64,000 nt of DNA. It comes from Glaciecola sp965660625. GTDB taxonomy: Bacteria > Pseudomonadota > Gammaproteobacteria > Enterobacterales > Alteromonadaceae. The DNA lies in NCBI GenBank assembly GCA_965660625.1, contig CBFIAR010000015.1:23778-87777 (forward strand), written 5' to 3'. The first letter of the stretch is position 1. Each line of letters starts with the position of its first letter. The notes under the pieces are model-generated. The model was not told the DNA's origin. It ran no database searches and saw nothing but the letters and a program-made list of their open reading frames with translations. Below are positions 19,720 through 29,058 of this stretch, piece by piece. A program made the position numbers and the translations under genes.

Positions 19720-20736
19720 CTATTTGTTTTCGTTAATAAACTGAATCAAGCTTTTAGCATCTTCCAACATTGGAATTCGTGCCGGTTGTTGTAATTTTTT
19801 CACAAAATCTTCCGGCTTGCGCAGAGAAGGCTTTTTTACTTGGGTTGGAAAAACGTCTTTTGGTAGTTCAAAACACGCCACCGATTGCGCATTTACATCC
19901 ATTGATTTAATAAAATTATACTTGTCGGTGAAAGCTAACACCACTTTCGGATCGAAAAACTTAGCCGCTTGAATTTCACTTGCGCATCTTACTTTGTATA
20001 ACTTATTGAAAGTTCGGCTAGCCGAGTCCCACTTAGTATCAAAACGCTTTGTATTTAAAGCTAAATAATTAAAATCGATAAATTGCACTAACATGCCATA
20101 TTTATAGTGAGTGCTCTTTGTTTTGGATGTTCTTGAGTTGCCGTTACTGTCGGTTGTATGTTGTGTCGAGACATTCACATATTTAAACTCAAACAGCGTT
20201 AGGGGCGTTGAATCAACGCCACAGAGATAACGTTTAGTGATACTTTGACTTTCATCACCACAATTGAACAAGGGAAATATTGTTTTTAAGTCCTGCCAGT
20301 AGCTGTTACCATTAAAGGCGTAATCGCGCTCCATACCCGCATTAATTGCAACAGCCCGCACATATAATTGATCGCCGATACTTTTGATGGACATTATTCG
20401 AATCCACATATTTGCAATACAAGCAACACCGACAATAAAGCCGCCAATGCGCATCCAAATACGCTGGTCGTAAGAAAGGTTCATTTGCGTCCAAAAAGAC
20501 AGCAAAATAGAAAGCACCGCAAGCCCTAATCCAGCTATCGCTAAACTGTGATTGAATGAGTATGCGCTGCGCTTTGAGAATTGCGAAATATGCTGCGCGA
20601 CTCTATTTATATCATCCTTAGATTTAGCGGTTATTGTATGAGCCTTTAGCTCACCCAAATGCTCTTTTAAGATTTTGTTTCTTGAACTGCGCTGCATTAA
20701 TCCTCTCACAATATCAACCATACTTAACAGGGACAT
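19720..20736 (-). CDS. DUF3137-like membrane protein, partner of LemA
   Basis: This 338-residue protein has two closely spaced transmembrane helices (about residues 63-82 and 93-113). A large soluble region follows, with a variable Ser/Thr/Lys-rich loop (TTDSNGNSRTSKTKSTHYKY). In length, layout and position next to lemA it fits the DUF3137 (galanin-like) proteins often encoded with LemA. I cannot confirm the family by search. No catalytic motif is apparent. It is the first gene of the two-gene operon. Confidence 0.7.
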   Translation of the reverse strand: MSLLSMVDIVRGLMQRSSRNKILKEHLGELKAHTITAKSKDDINRVAQHISQFSKRSAYSFNHSLAIAGLGLAVLSILLSFWTQMNLSYDQRIWMRIGGFIVGVACIANMWIRIMSIKSIGDQLYVRAVAINAGMERDYAFNGNSYWQDLKTIFPLFNCGDESQSITKRYLCGVDSTPLTLFEFKYVNVSTQHTTDSNGNSRTSKTKSTHYKYGMLVQFIDFNYLALNTKRFDTKWDSASRTFNKLYKVRCASEIQAAKFFDPKVVLAFTDKYNFIKSMDVNAQSVACFELPKDVFPTQVKKPSLRKPEDFVKKLQQPARIPMLEDAKSLIQFINENK

Positions 20737-21079
20737 TTGTTTTACATTGTTATCAACAAAACACGATGAAACTATATCACAGCACGTTGCGCTTCCATTT
20801 CATTTACTTATTGTTAAATGGCACGAGTGTATAGGAATCAAATACGAAAACACGAAAATATTTAAAAGCCTATTCCGCTTTACAGGAAAACCTTGTTAAA
20901 CACTTGTTAATAAATTATATTGTTGTTAACTTTTTGATAACACTCGAATGTTGTAAAGATAGTATCTTAACAATCGATAGAATGAAGTAAAAGTAAACTT
21001 GGTTTGCGCAAATAGTGGTGTGCTGCGCTTCAAGACCATCAACAGCATTTAAAACAACCTTGTTGTAGCAGGAGTTAAA
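20737..21079. promoter_or_regulatory. Divergent control region between the LemA pair and the Yip1 gene
   Basis: These 343 AT-rich bases contain no gene. TTGTTAA occurs three times, at 20893-20899, 20904-20910 and 20923-20929; the first two are 11 bases apart, one helical turn. The palindrome AAGATAGTATCTT follows at about 20957-20969. These could be regulator sites for either flanking transcript. I could not fix a -35/-10 pair. Confidence 0.35.
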
Positions 21080-21685
21080 ATGATTTTGAATCATTTATGG
21101 GGTATTTATACTCACCCAAAGGAAGAATGGCAAACAATTGATAAACGCCATGAATCTTATTTTTATTCTCTTAGCCATATTATCCTGATCGCTCTTATTC
21201 CTGCAGGCATGGCTTATTATGCCTCAGCCCATTTGGGTTGGGATATTGGTGCGGGAGCAACCGCTGATACCATAAAATTGACGCATAAAAGCGCAATGCA
21301 AATGGCGATAGCAATGTATTTTGGCTTAATTATTGGCGTCATCGCATTAGCAGTCATAATCAACGAATTAGCAAAATCATTTGACGCTTTTCCTACTTAT
21401 ACACAATCGCTAGAGCTTGCAGCGTATACAGCAACACCGATCTTTATGACTGGGTTTAGTGCATTCTATCCTGAGTTATGGTTCATTATGTGCATTGGTC
21501 TGGTGGGGCTGTCCTACTCTGTTTATCTGCTTTATTCAGGTGTGCCAATTATGCTACATATTCCCGAAGACAAAGGGTTTATATACAGTAGCTCGGTAGT
21601 AACCTGTGGTTTGGTTTTGCTGGTAATTTTGATGGCTTCATCTGTGATCCTATGGAGTGTCGGTGTCGGACCGCAATATATGTAA
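21080..21685 (+). CDS. Yip1-family integral membrane protein
   Basis: This 201-residue protein has about five transmembrane helices. The opening LNHLWGIYTHPKEEWQTID is the typical start of bacterial YIP1-domain proteins, with the xxPxxEW motif before the first helix. An AGGAG lies 6 bases before the ATG. The function in bacteria is not established. It stands alone, divergent from the LemA/DUF3137-like pair. Confidence 0.85.
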   Translation: MILNHLWGIYTHPKEEWQTIDKRHESYFYSLSHIILIALIPAGMAYYASAHLGWDIGAGATADTIKLTHKSAMQMAIAMYFGLIIGVIALAVIINELAKSFDAFPTYTQSLELAAYTATPIFMTGFSAFYPELWFIMCIGLVGLSYSVYLLYSGVPIMLHIPEDKGFIYSSSVVTCGLVLLVILMASSVILWSVGVGPQYM

Positions 21686-21769
21686 AAGTATAGTTCCATA
21701 ACCAGTCAAAACGCGCAAGCAAGGTGATGCGTCTCTTTATTGGGCAGTAGGTCGTTTTATACTTGAGGA

Positions 21770-21787
21770 CTCCCCCATGGGGGGGAG
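21770..21787. repeat. C-run/G-run palindrome
   Basis: CTCCCCC-AT-GGGGGGG-AG forms a very GC-rich inverted repeat with a two-base centre, in otherwise AT-rich DNA between the Yip1 gene and purF, which converge. It has no following U-run on either strand, so it is not a standard terminator. Confidence 0.5.
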
Positions 21788-21908
21788 AAATTTATATAGT
21801 GTACAAAGTGGGTGTAATTGGGATTACTACAGGTAAATAGCGAGCTGCAACCGTTACAGTAGGGCTGACATCAACACTTCGTTAAAAGCACCCATGCAAA
21901 AAAGACGC

Positions 21909-23426
21909 TTAATGTGTACCCATATTATGCATTTCAAGATTACTCAACTCTTCTTGAATCACTGGCGATTTAATTTTTTCGCCTCTCGACTTATCGATAC
22001 TTTCAAGGTAGTCCTGATTCACATCGCCAGTAATATAATTTCCGTCAAATACGGATGTTTCAAAGCGTGTAATTGCCGAATTTTCCTCGCGAACAGCGTC
22101 CACCAAGTCGTTAATGTCTTGAAAGATTAAGCCATCAGCTTTTATACATTCACAAATCTGTTCAATTTCACGGCCATAGGCAATTAATTCATTGGCCGAC
22201 GGCATATCAATACCATACACGTTCGGGAAACGAATCTCAGGTGCAGCAGAAGCAAAATACACTTTATTTGCGCCTGATTCGCGGGCCATTTCAATAATTT
22301 GCTCTGAAGTTGTACCGCGCACAATTGAATCATCAACCAACAAGACGTTCTTTCCCTTAAATTCAGACGAAATAGCGTTAAGTTTACGACGTACTGATTT
22401 TCTTCGCTGCGTTTGCCCAGGCATAATAAAGGTTCGGCCAATATAGCGATTTTTAACAAAACCTTGGCGGTACGGCTTGTCTAAGGTGACCGCAATCTGC
22501 AGTGCCACATCCATCGACGTTTCAGGGATTGGAATAACAACGTCAATATCAATGTCAGCCCATTCTTTGGCAATTTTCTCACCGAGTTTACGGCCCATAT
22601 TCACCCGAGATGCATAAACACTGATACCATCAATAAATGAATCCGGACGAGCAAAGTAAACAAATTCGAAGATACATGGGTTACAGCTTGGATTTTTTGC
22701 ACACTGCTTAGTAAATAATTCACCCTTTTCATTAACATAAACCGCTTCACCTGGCGCTACATCTCTAACAAAAGTGAATCCAACTGAATCTAAAGCCACA
22801 CTTTCAGAGGCAACCATATATTCTTCACCATACTCAGATTGGCGCTTACCTAGCACAAGAGGACGAATACCGAAGGGGTCTCTAAACGCAACCATACCGT
22901 TACCGATAATCGCGGCGACGACCGCATAAGCGCCTCTAATTTTAGTGTGCACAGTTTCTACCGCTGAAAAAATCTCTTCAGGTTTTACTTCAAAACCTGC
23001 TGCATTTTGTAGTGCATGAGCAAAGATATTCAACAGTAATTCAGAATCTGAGCTTGTGTTTATATGACGACGAGCAATACTAAAGACCTCGGCTTGGAGT
23101 TCATGTGCATTGGTCAAATTACCGTTATGCGCAAATGCAATACCGAATGGAGAGTTTACGTAAAAAGGCTGCGCTTCAGCAGAACTTGAAGATCCCGCTG
23201 TTGGATAACGAACGTGCCCTATCCCTACATTGCCCGTCAAGCGCTTCATGTGACGAGTGCGGAATACATCTCTCACCAAACCGTTTTCTTTGCGTAAGTG
23301 AAACATCCCATTATCAATTGTCATGATGCCTGCAGCATCTTGGCCACGATGCTGAAGTACAGTTAACGCATCATAAATGTCTTGATTAACAGGGCCTTTA
23401 CCAACAATACCAACGATACCACACAT
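21909..23426 (-). CDS. purF: Amidophosphoribosyltransferase
   Basis: PurF makes 5-phosphoribosylamine from PRPP and glutamine, the first committed step of purine synthesis. The protein starts MCGIVGIVG, where Cys2 becomes the N-terminal nucleophile of the Ntn glutaminase domain; no propeptide is present. The PRTase domain carries the PRPP loop VLLVDDSIVRGTTSEQII. The 505-residue length matches E. coli. It lies 10 bases after cvpA, the conserved purine-regulated pair. No clear PurR operator is visible upstream of cvpA. Confidence 0.98.
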   Translation of the reverse strand: MCGIVGIVGKGPVNQDIYDALTVLQHRGQDAAGIMTIDNGMFHLRKENGLVRDVFRTRHMKRLTGNVGIGHVRYPTAGSSSSAEAQPFYVNSPFGIAFAHNGNLTNAHELQAEVFSIARRHINTSSDSELLLNIFAHALQNAAGFEVKPEEIFSAVETVHTKIRGAYAVVAAIIGNGMVAFRDPFGIRPLVLGKRQSEYGEEYMVASESVALDSVGFTFVRDVAPGEAVYVNEKGELFTKQCAKNPSCNPCIFEFVYFARPDSFIDGISVYASRVNMGRKLGEKIAKEWADIDIDVVIPIPETSMDVALQIAVTLDKPYRQGFVKNRYIGRTFIMPGQTQRRKSVRRKLNAISSEFKGKNVLLVDDSIVRGTTSEQIIEMARESGANKVYFASAAPEIRFPNVYGIDMPSANELIAYGREIEQICECIKADGLIFQDINDLVDAVREENSAITRFETSVFDGNYITGDVNQDYLESIDKSRGEKIKSPVIQEELSNLEMHNMGTH

Positions 23427-23436
23427 AAAAAACCTT

Positions 23437-23928
23437 TTATTTTGTTGGAGAGAGGAAGCTGGAACTCCCTTTCACGTATTCAAAAAACCATTCGATAATG
23501 ACTGAAAACTCAGGCACCAATATAGATTGCAGCCACCACTCGCTACCCGCAAATGGTGTAAACGTGTCCATGAAAAAAAGCAAAGCGCTAATAATAAGCA
23601 CACCGCGCAATGCACCAAAGACAGCGCCCAAAGCTCTATCCGTGCCACTTAATCCGGTCGCTTTGACTAATTGAGAAAACACATAATTAATAAGCGCACC
23701 GATAATTAATGTCGACACAAACAGGATCGCAATAGCTACCCCATTTCTGAACAATTCATCAGAAATTTGAGTCAAAAATTTTGCAAGTTGAGGATAAAGT
23801 TGGCTTGAGATGATAAATGCAGAGAACCAAACAACCAAGGAGATGGCTTCTTTGACAAAGCCACGGATGACGCTGATGACGGCAGATAGTGCAATGATGC
23901 CTAAAATGGTGAAATCAAACCAATTCAT
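23437..23928 (-). CDS. cvpA: Colicin V production protein homologue
   Basis: This 163-residue inner-membrane protein has four predicted transmembrane helices and the family opening NWFDFTILGIIALSAVISVIRGF. CvpA is needed for colicin V export in E. coli and is linked to envelope homeostasis, with an unknown mechanism. It is translated just upstream of purF (10-base gap). Confidence 0.95.
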   Translation of the reverse strand: MNWFDFTILGIIALSAVISVIRGFVKEAISLVVWFSAFIISSQLYPQLAKFLTQISDELFRNGVAIAILFVSTLIIGALINYVFSQLVKATGLSGTDRALGAVFGALRGVLIISALLFFMDTFTPFAGSEWWLQSILVPEFSVIIEWFFEYVKGSSSFLSPTK

Positions 23929-24100
23929 ATAAAAGATGCGTCTTAGGTTGAAGTTCTGTCATAAACCTTTTCTAAACATTGGTGCGACCAACAATATTGG
24001 CAAGCCCGACATTAATAATTGGTTCTAATTTGGCGCGCATTCTACCAGAAGGTGTGATTCAGTCCAATCATAAAATAGATAAATAGCGTGGTTTTTTAGA

Positions 24101-24763
24101 TTAGTTGGATACAACATCGAATGTGGTCACCTTACCAGTCAAACCCGTTGTCTCTTTCAGGTGAGGTAGTGCTAATTCTAATTTTTGTTTATCTAGCTCT
24201 GGCCCAACAAATACTTTTGTTAAACGTCCAGCGCTTGTTTGTACTTTTCGACTAAATGAACGATAGCCTGCTTTTTCGAGTTTTCTAAGTAAGTCATTCA
24301 CGTTTTTTTGATTACCGAAACTGCCTAATTGAACTACCCAGCCCGCGTTATCATTCGCATTATCTGGCGCGCTCTTGGCTATTGTTTGCTTGGCAAGAGA
24401 ATTTTCTTGCGCTGCAGGCTCAGCGTCAGCGCTGTTGACTACGACTTCTTTGGTCGCGTTGCTTTGACTATTAATTTCGTCAGATTTATCGCTAGTCTCC
24501 TGAGCAATCTGTGCTTGCTGCAACAGGGCATCGGCAGCTTGTTCATCAATGACGACAATTTCTCTGCGCGTCGCTTTTGCTACTGCTTCTGCAGGAAACG
24601 GATCGGGTGCAATGGCTGATAAATTAGAATTTGAGCGCGGAAAATCCACAAAAGTTTCAGTGTTCGTTTGCTTTTTGCCGTCCAAATAATCGGGCAGAAA
24701 TATAACCGTCACGGCAACCAGGATAACCGTTCCTACAAGCCTGTTTTGTAACGCATTTGACAC
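24101..24763 (-). CDS. dedD: DedD, SPOR-domain cell division protein
   Basis: This 220-residue protein has an N-terminal transmembrane helix (about 10-27, VGTVILVAVTVIFLPDYL). A low-complexity linker rich in Ala, Gln and Ser follows, then a C-terminal SPOR domain (about 140-218) beginning WVVQLGSFGNQKNVNDLLRK. SPOR domains bind denuded septal glycan. It follows folC by 46 bases and precedes cvpA, the standard order. Confidence 0.93.
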   Translation of the reverse strand: MSNALQNRLVGTVILVAVTVIFLPDYLDGKKQTNTETFVDFPRSNSNLSAIAPDPFPAEAVAKATRREIVVIDEQAADALLQQAQIAQETSDKSDEINSQSNATKEVVVNSADAEPAAQENSLAKQTIAKSAPDNANDNAGWVVQLGSFGNQKNVNDLLRKLEKAGYRSFSRKVQTSAGRLTKVFVGPELDKQKLELALPHLKETTGLTGKVTTFDVVSN

Positions 24764-24809
24764 TGATGTTTCCCCAACAAATTAATTCGAGTTGTTCACT
24801 TACGGTTGA

Positions 24810-26150
24810 TTATGCACTAGCATGGTATTTGAGAACAGCCGCAACGGTCAAAAAAGATCCCATCACTAGAATAATATCATTTGCTTGGGCATTGATTAAG
24901 GCTTGTTTGAATGCCAAATCGACTGCCTCAAACGGTTCTATTTTTGCATTCGTGTTCAGTCCGCCACTGGTTTGAAGCGCCCTAACCAGTCGTTCAGCCT
25001 TCTCTCCTCTATTAGTGGGCAGAGCCGCACAATACCAATGCGCTTTGATATCTGAAAAAACTTGTAAACTAATTTCGATGTTTTTATCTTTTAACATGCC
25101 TACCACTATGTGACAGGTATCAAAAGCATAGGTTCTAATTAAACGACTCAATTGCATTGCACTATCTTCATTGTGCGCAACATCGAGTATCACTGTGCAA
25201 TACTCGTTAGCTTTTTGCTGACGTAAAATATGGTGGCGTCCTAAAACTTGTGTTTTGTCTATCAACGCCTGTAAATCAGTTGTTCTTGCCAAGAATGGAA
25301 ATGCAGTTTTCACCTTATTGCTTACTACATTATCGCTTTTCGAAAATGCAGAATGGCTTAAAGCACTTACTGCAGCCAAAGCGGTGGCAACATTCTGTTT
25401 GGGTATTTTAGCGTTTTTCGTTGAAAACTGATGGCCCTGAATACTAATGAGATCAGCGGCTTCATCAAATATAAAATCTTGGCCACGGCAAATTAGCTTT
25501 GCACCTATTTGTTGGGCATGGTCTAGCATTGATTTTTGCGGTGTTGCTTCGCCAATGATTGCTGGCTTGTTAGTGCGAAAAATGCCTGCTTTTTCAAAGG
25601 CTATTTTTTCTTTCGTATCGCCTAACCAATCTTGATGATCGAGTCCAATACTAGTGATAACAGCTATGTCTGTGTCAATAACGTTGACTGCATCTAGTCG
25701 TCCACCTAAACCCACCTCTAGTATCACGACATCAACCTTTTGCTCTGAAAAAGCGCTCAAAGCAGCCAACGTAGCGAACTCGAAATAGGTAAGGCTTATA
25801 TCGTGTTGCGCAGGGTCTTTTCGACTCGTGTCTATTTGCTCAAAAATATCGCACAGCATTTTTTCTGAAATCAAATTCCCATCTAAACGAATCCTTTCAC
25901 AAAAATTGACGAGATGGGGCGAGCTGTAGACACCGACAGTCAAACCAGCATGCAAACAAATTTGTTCAATCAGCGCACAGGTAGTCCCTTTGCCATTAGT
26001 ACCACCGACAGTAACGACAAACTGCTCTGTGAAGTCAATATTCAGTCGTTTTACTAGGTCCTTAGTACGAGACAAGCCCATATCAATTTCCTTGGTATGG
26101 GCTTGTTCGATGTAAGTCAACCAATCAGATAGACTTGAGTATTTATTCAT
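24810..26150 (-). CDS. folC: Bifunctional dihydrofolate/folylpolyglutamate synthase
   Basis: FolC adds glutamate to dihydropteroate and to folates. The 446 residues contain the Mur-ligase-type P-loop GGTNGKGTTCALIEQ (about 48-62), the Omega-loop region SSPHLVNFCERIRLDG, and LEVGLGGRLDAVNVID. The C-terminal domain shows DVAHNEDSAMQLS. It sits 13 bases after accD and is probably co-transcribed with it and dedD. Confidence 0.96.
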   Translation of the reverse strand: MNKYSSLSDWLTYIEQAHTKEIDMGLSRTKDLVKRLNIDFTEQFVVTVGGTNGKGTTCALIEQICLHAGLTVGVYSSPHLVNFCERIRLDGNLISEKMLCDIFEQIDTSRKDPAQHDISLTYFEFATLAALSAFSEQKVDVVILEVGLGGRLDAVNVIDTDIAVITSIGLDHQDWLGDTKEKIAFEKAGIFRTNKPAIIGEATPQKSMLDHAQQIGAKLICRGQDFIFDEAADLISIQGHQFSTKNAKIPKQNVATALAAVSALSHSAFSKSDNVVSNKVKTAFPFLARTTDLQALIDKTQVLGRHHILRQQKANEYCTVILDVAHNEDSAMQLSRLIRTYAFDTCHIVVGMLKDKNIEISLQVFSDIKAHWYCAALPTNRGEKAERLVRALQTSGGLNTNAKIEPFEAVDLAFKQALINAQANDIILVMGSFLTVAAVLKYHASA

Positions 26151-26163
26151 GTTCGATGTTTAT

Positions 26164-27036
26164 CTACTTTAAATTAACTAAGCGTTTATCAGCATGATTA
26201 TGATGTAATTTGGATAGCACAGAAAAAAGTTTATCTCTCATCAATCGACGATCGACGATCATGTCTATCGCACCTTTTTCGATTAAAAATTCGCTTCTCT
26301 GGAAACCTTCAGGTAGGGTTTCGCGCACAGTTTGTTCGATAACTCGAGGGCCAGCAAAGCCAATTAGCGCTTTTGGTTCGGCAACGTTAATATCACCAAG
26401 CATTGCTAAACTTGCAGAAACACCACCCATCGTTGGATCAGTTAATACCGAAATATAAGGCAAGCCTTGCTTACTCATTTTCGCTAACGCAGCACTTGTT
26501 TTCGCCATTTGCATTAGTGACAACAAGGCTTCTTGCATACGCGCACCGCCGCTTGTAGAAAAGCACACGAGAGGGGTGTTATTTTCCAAGCAAGAATTCA
26601 CTGCAGCGACAAATTTTGCACCAACAACAGACGCCATTGAACCGCCCATAAAAGCAAATTCAAAGCTCGCTACAACAACCGGCATACCGTTAAGTTTGCC
26701 TTTTACAACAACCAACGCATCTTTTTCATTCGTTGTTCTCTGCGCTGCAGTAATCCGATCTTTGTATTTTTTACTGTCCTTAAACTTGAGTATATCTTGA
26801 GGCTCAAAATCTGCTGCAATTTCTTCGCGATCTTTCGCATCTAAAAATGCATTAATTCGAGCGCGCGCTGTTATGCGCATATGGTGATCGCATTTTGGAC
26901 AAACTTCTAATTGTTTTTCCAATTCGGTTTTGTAAAGCACTGCATTACAAGAACCACACTTCGTCCAAATACCTTCGGGCACATTACTTTTAGTTGAAGA
27001 CTGTGTACGTGGAAGTATTTTCTCAATCCAACTCAT
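26164..27036 (-). CDS. accD: Acetyl-CoA carboxylase carboxyltransferase subunit beta
   Basis: AccD pairs with AccA to transfer carboxyl from biotin-BCCP to acetyl-CoA for fatty acid synthesis. The N-terminal four-cysteine zinc ribbon uses Cys27, Cys30, Cys46 and Cys49 (WTKCGSC and VCPKCDHHMR). The crotonase-like core shows FAFMGGSMASVVGAKF and STSGGARMQEALLSLMQMAKT. Length 290 is typical. It is upstream of folC in the same operon. Confidence 0.97.
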   Translation of the reverse strand: MSWIEKILPRTQSSTKSNVPEGIWTKCGSCNAVLYKTELEKQLEVCPKCDHHMRITARARINAFLDAKDREEIAADFEPQDILKFKDSKKYKDRITAAQRTTNEKDALVVVKGKLNGMPVVVASFEFAFMGGSMASVVGAKFVAAVNSCLENNTPLVCFSTSGGARMQEALLSLMQMAKTSAALAKMSKQGLPYISVLTDPTMGGVSASLAMLGDINVAEPKALIGFAGPRVIEQTVRETLPEGFQRSEFLIEKGAIDMIVDRRLMRDKLFSVLSKLHHNHADKRLVNLK

Positions 27037-27234
27037 TAACCATTCCTATTTTTAATTCTTAACTAGACGCGCTCTGCTGCTCGTATCAAATCTCAGGCAT
27101 TGTCACCGCCTGCGCAGTGTCCGTTATAACCGGATTTTACGACATTCTTTAGCGCTTAGCCGTGTATTAAATCATACTATTGTGGAATGACGAAAGTAAA
27201 ACTGGTCTAAGAAGTACTTAAGTCGTCACTATAG

Positions 27235-28014
27235 CTATAAAAATATGGGACCAAATAAGCTTGTTGGCATATCAAACTCTTGTGGATAAATGACATTAAC
27301 TAGGTATAGACCATTTGGTCTAGCAGTGGTTCCAGCTGCTTTACGATCTTTTGCATCCAACGTATCTTTCATCCAAGAAACGGGTTCCTCATGTGTGCCT
27401 ACTCTCACCAATGAGCCAACAATATTTCGCACCATATGATGTAAAAACGCATTTGCCGCGACTTCAACAATAACGTAATCGCCCTTGCGGATCACCGAAA
27501 TTTCTTCCATACGGCGCACTGGCGACTTCGATTGGCAATTAGCTGCACGAAATGAAGTGAAGTCGTTATCGCCAACCAAACACTGCGCTGCTTCATGCAT
27601 TTTAGTCACATCTAAAGGATAGTAAATGTGCGTAATACCCGCATGTAATATAGCTGTGCGCAAGGGATGGTTATAAATAATATATCGGTAACGCCTAGAC
27701 CTCGCAGAAAATCGAGCATGAAACGAGTCTGTCGTAACCTTCGCCCACTTTACAGCGATATCCTTTGGCAAGTGCGTACAAACGCCTCGCGTCCAAGCTT
27801 TGATCGGTCGGTTAACCTGCGTATCAAAATGAACAACCTGATAGGTTGCATGCACACCAGCATCAGTCCGTCCTGCACAAGTAACAACAACAGGTTCCAA
27901 GGCTATCTTCTCTAACGCTTTTTCAAGACATTCTTGCACACTGATAAAACTATTTTGACGCTGCCATCCATAATAATTGGAACCGTCATATTCTATGCCT
28001 AAAGCTATTCGCAT
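27235..28014 (-). CDS. truA: tRNA pseudouridine(38-40) synthase
   Basis: TruA makes pseudouridine at positions 38-40 of the tRNA anticodon arm. It starts MRIALGIEYDGSNYYGWQRQ, and the catalytic Asp51 lies in CAGRTDAGVHA. The core motif FHARFSARSRRYRYII and the C-terminal FLHHMVRNIVGSLVRVG are present. The 259-residue length is standard. In many gammaproteobacteria fimV sits upstream; here rluB is 24 bases upstream instead. Confidence 0.97.
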   Translation of the reverse strand: MRIALGIEYDGSNYYGWQRQNSFISVQECLEKALEKIALEPVVVTCAGRTDAGVHATYQVVHFDTQVNRPIKAWTRGVCTHLPKDIAVKWAKVTTDSFHARFSARSRRYRYIIYNHPLRTAILHAGITHIYYPLDVTKMHEAAQCLVGDNDFTSFRAANCQSKSPVRRMEEISVIRKGDYVIVEVAANAFLHHMVRNIVGSLVRVGTHEEPVSWMKDTLDAKDRKAAGTTARPNGLYLVNVIYPQEFDMPTSLFGPIFL

Positions 28015-28038
28015 GGTAATAAAATCGCTATCTTCAAG

Positions 28039-28938
28039 TTACTTCTTCGTTCGAGCTTGCGTCGAGTTTCTTCGGCCCTGCCCAGCTTTATTTAGTTTGT
28101 GCTTTTTAACCGAGCGACGCATTCTACTCAATCTCGTATGGTCTAGTTTTTCGTCTTTATGATTCAACATCGTTTCAGTTTCGTTGGGCAACTGCACCAT
28201 TTTTCTTAATTGATTGACCTTTTCGAGGTCCAATTCAATCCAAGCACCTTGTGGTAAGCGCTTTTGCAGATCTAAGTTACCGTAACGCACGCGCATCAAT
28301 CGACTAACCTGAACGCCCTGTGACTCCCACAATCGCCTTACTTCTCGGTTTCTTCCTTCGGATAAGGTGACATTAAACCATTGGTTTTGGCTTTCATCAT
28401 CAGTTGGTCGGACATGTATATGAGTAAATTTCGCCATACCGTCGTCAAGCTCAACGCCCTTTTGCAAATCTCTCAGCATGTGTGGGGTAACTTCACCAAA
28501 AATTCTAACTGCATACTCTCGTTCAATCTCGTGGCGGGGGTGCATCAAACGGTTTGCTAATTCGCCATCGTTGGTAAATAACAAAAGGCCACTGGTGTTA
28601 ATATCAAGTCGACCAACCGCTATCCAGCGGTCTGCTATTATTTTTGGCAAGCGCTCAAATACGGTTGCTCTGCCCTCTGGATCGTTGCGTGAGCAAAGTT
28701 CACCTTCTGGCTTGTTATACATCAATATGCGACACGCTGATTTTTCGCCACTGCGCGAGATTAAATGTCCGTCTATTCGAAGCTGGTCAGTTAATGTAAC
28801 GCGATCGCCTAAGCTGGCTATTTGGCCATTAACCGAAACCCGTCCTTCTTGAATCCAGCGTTCCATTTCTCTTCTCGAACCAACGCCATTATTAGCAAGT
28901 GCTTTTTGTAACTTTTCTGTATCTTGACTATCCGTCAT
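28039..28938 (-). CDS. rluB: 23S rRNA pseudouridine(2605) synthase
   Basis: RluB modifies U2605 of 23S rRNA. An S4 RNA-binding domain covers about residues 8-60 (EKLQKALANNGVGSRREMER). The RsuA-type catalytic domain has Asp112 in GRLDINTSGLLLFTNDG. The C-terminal 35 residues are strongly basic. At 299 residues it matches RluB better than the shorter RsuA, and linkage to scpAB supports that. It follows scpB by 120 bases. Confidence 0.93.
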   Translation of the reverse strand: MTDSQDTEKLQKALANNGVGSRREMERWIQEGRVSVNGQIASLGDRVTLTDQLRIDGHLISRSGEKSACRILMYNKPEGELCSRNDPEGRATVFERLPKIIADRWIAVGRLDINTSGLLLFTNDGELANRLMHPRHEIEREYAVRIFGEVTPHMLRDLQKGVELDDGMAKFTHIHVRPTDDESQNQWFNVTLSEGRNREVRRLWESQGVQVSRLMRVRYGNLDLQKRLPQGAWIELDLEKVNQLRKMVQLPNETETMLNHKDEKLDHTRLSRMRRSVKKHKLNKAGQGRRNSTQARTKK

Positions 28939-29058
28939 GTTTTTTCTTCACTTAATTTGATGTTAAATTTCATGTTGAAATTCAATAAAACGTGTAGAGC
29001 GCAATTATCTGTATCGTTCAACTTTGGTTTTCAAAAAGAACGGTAAATTCATCGCGCC

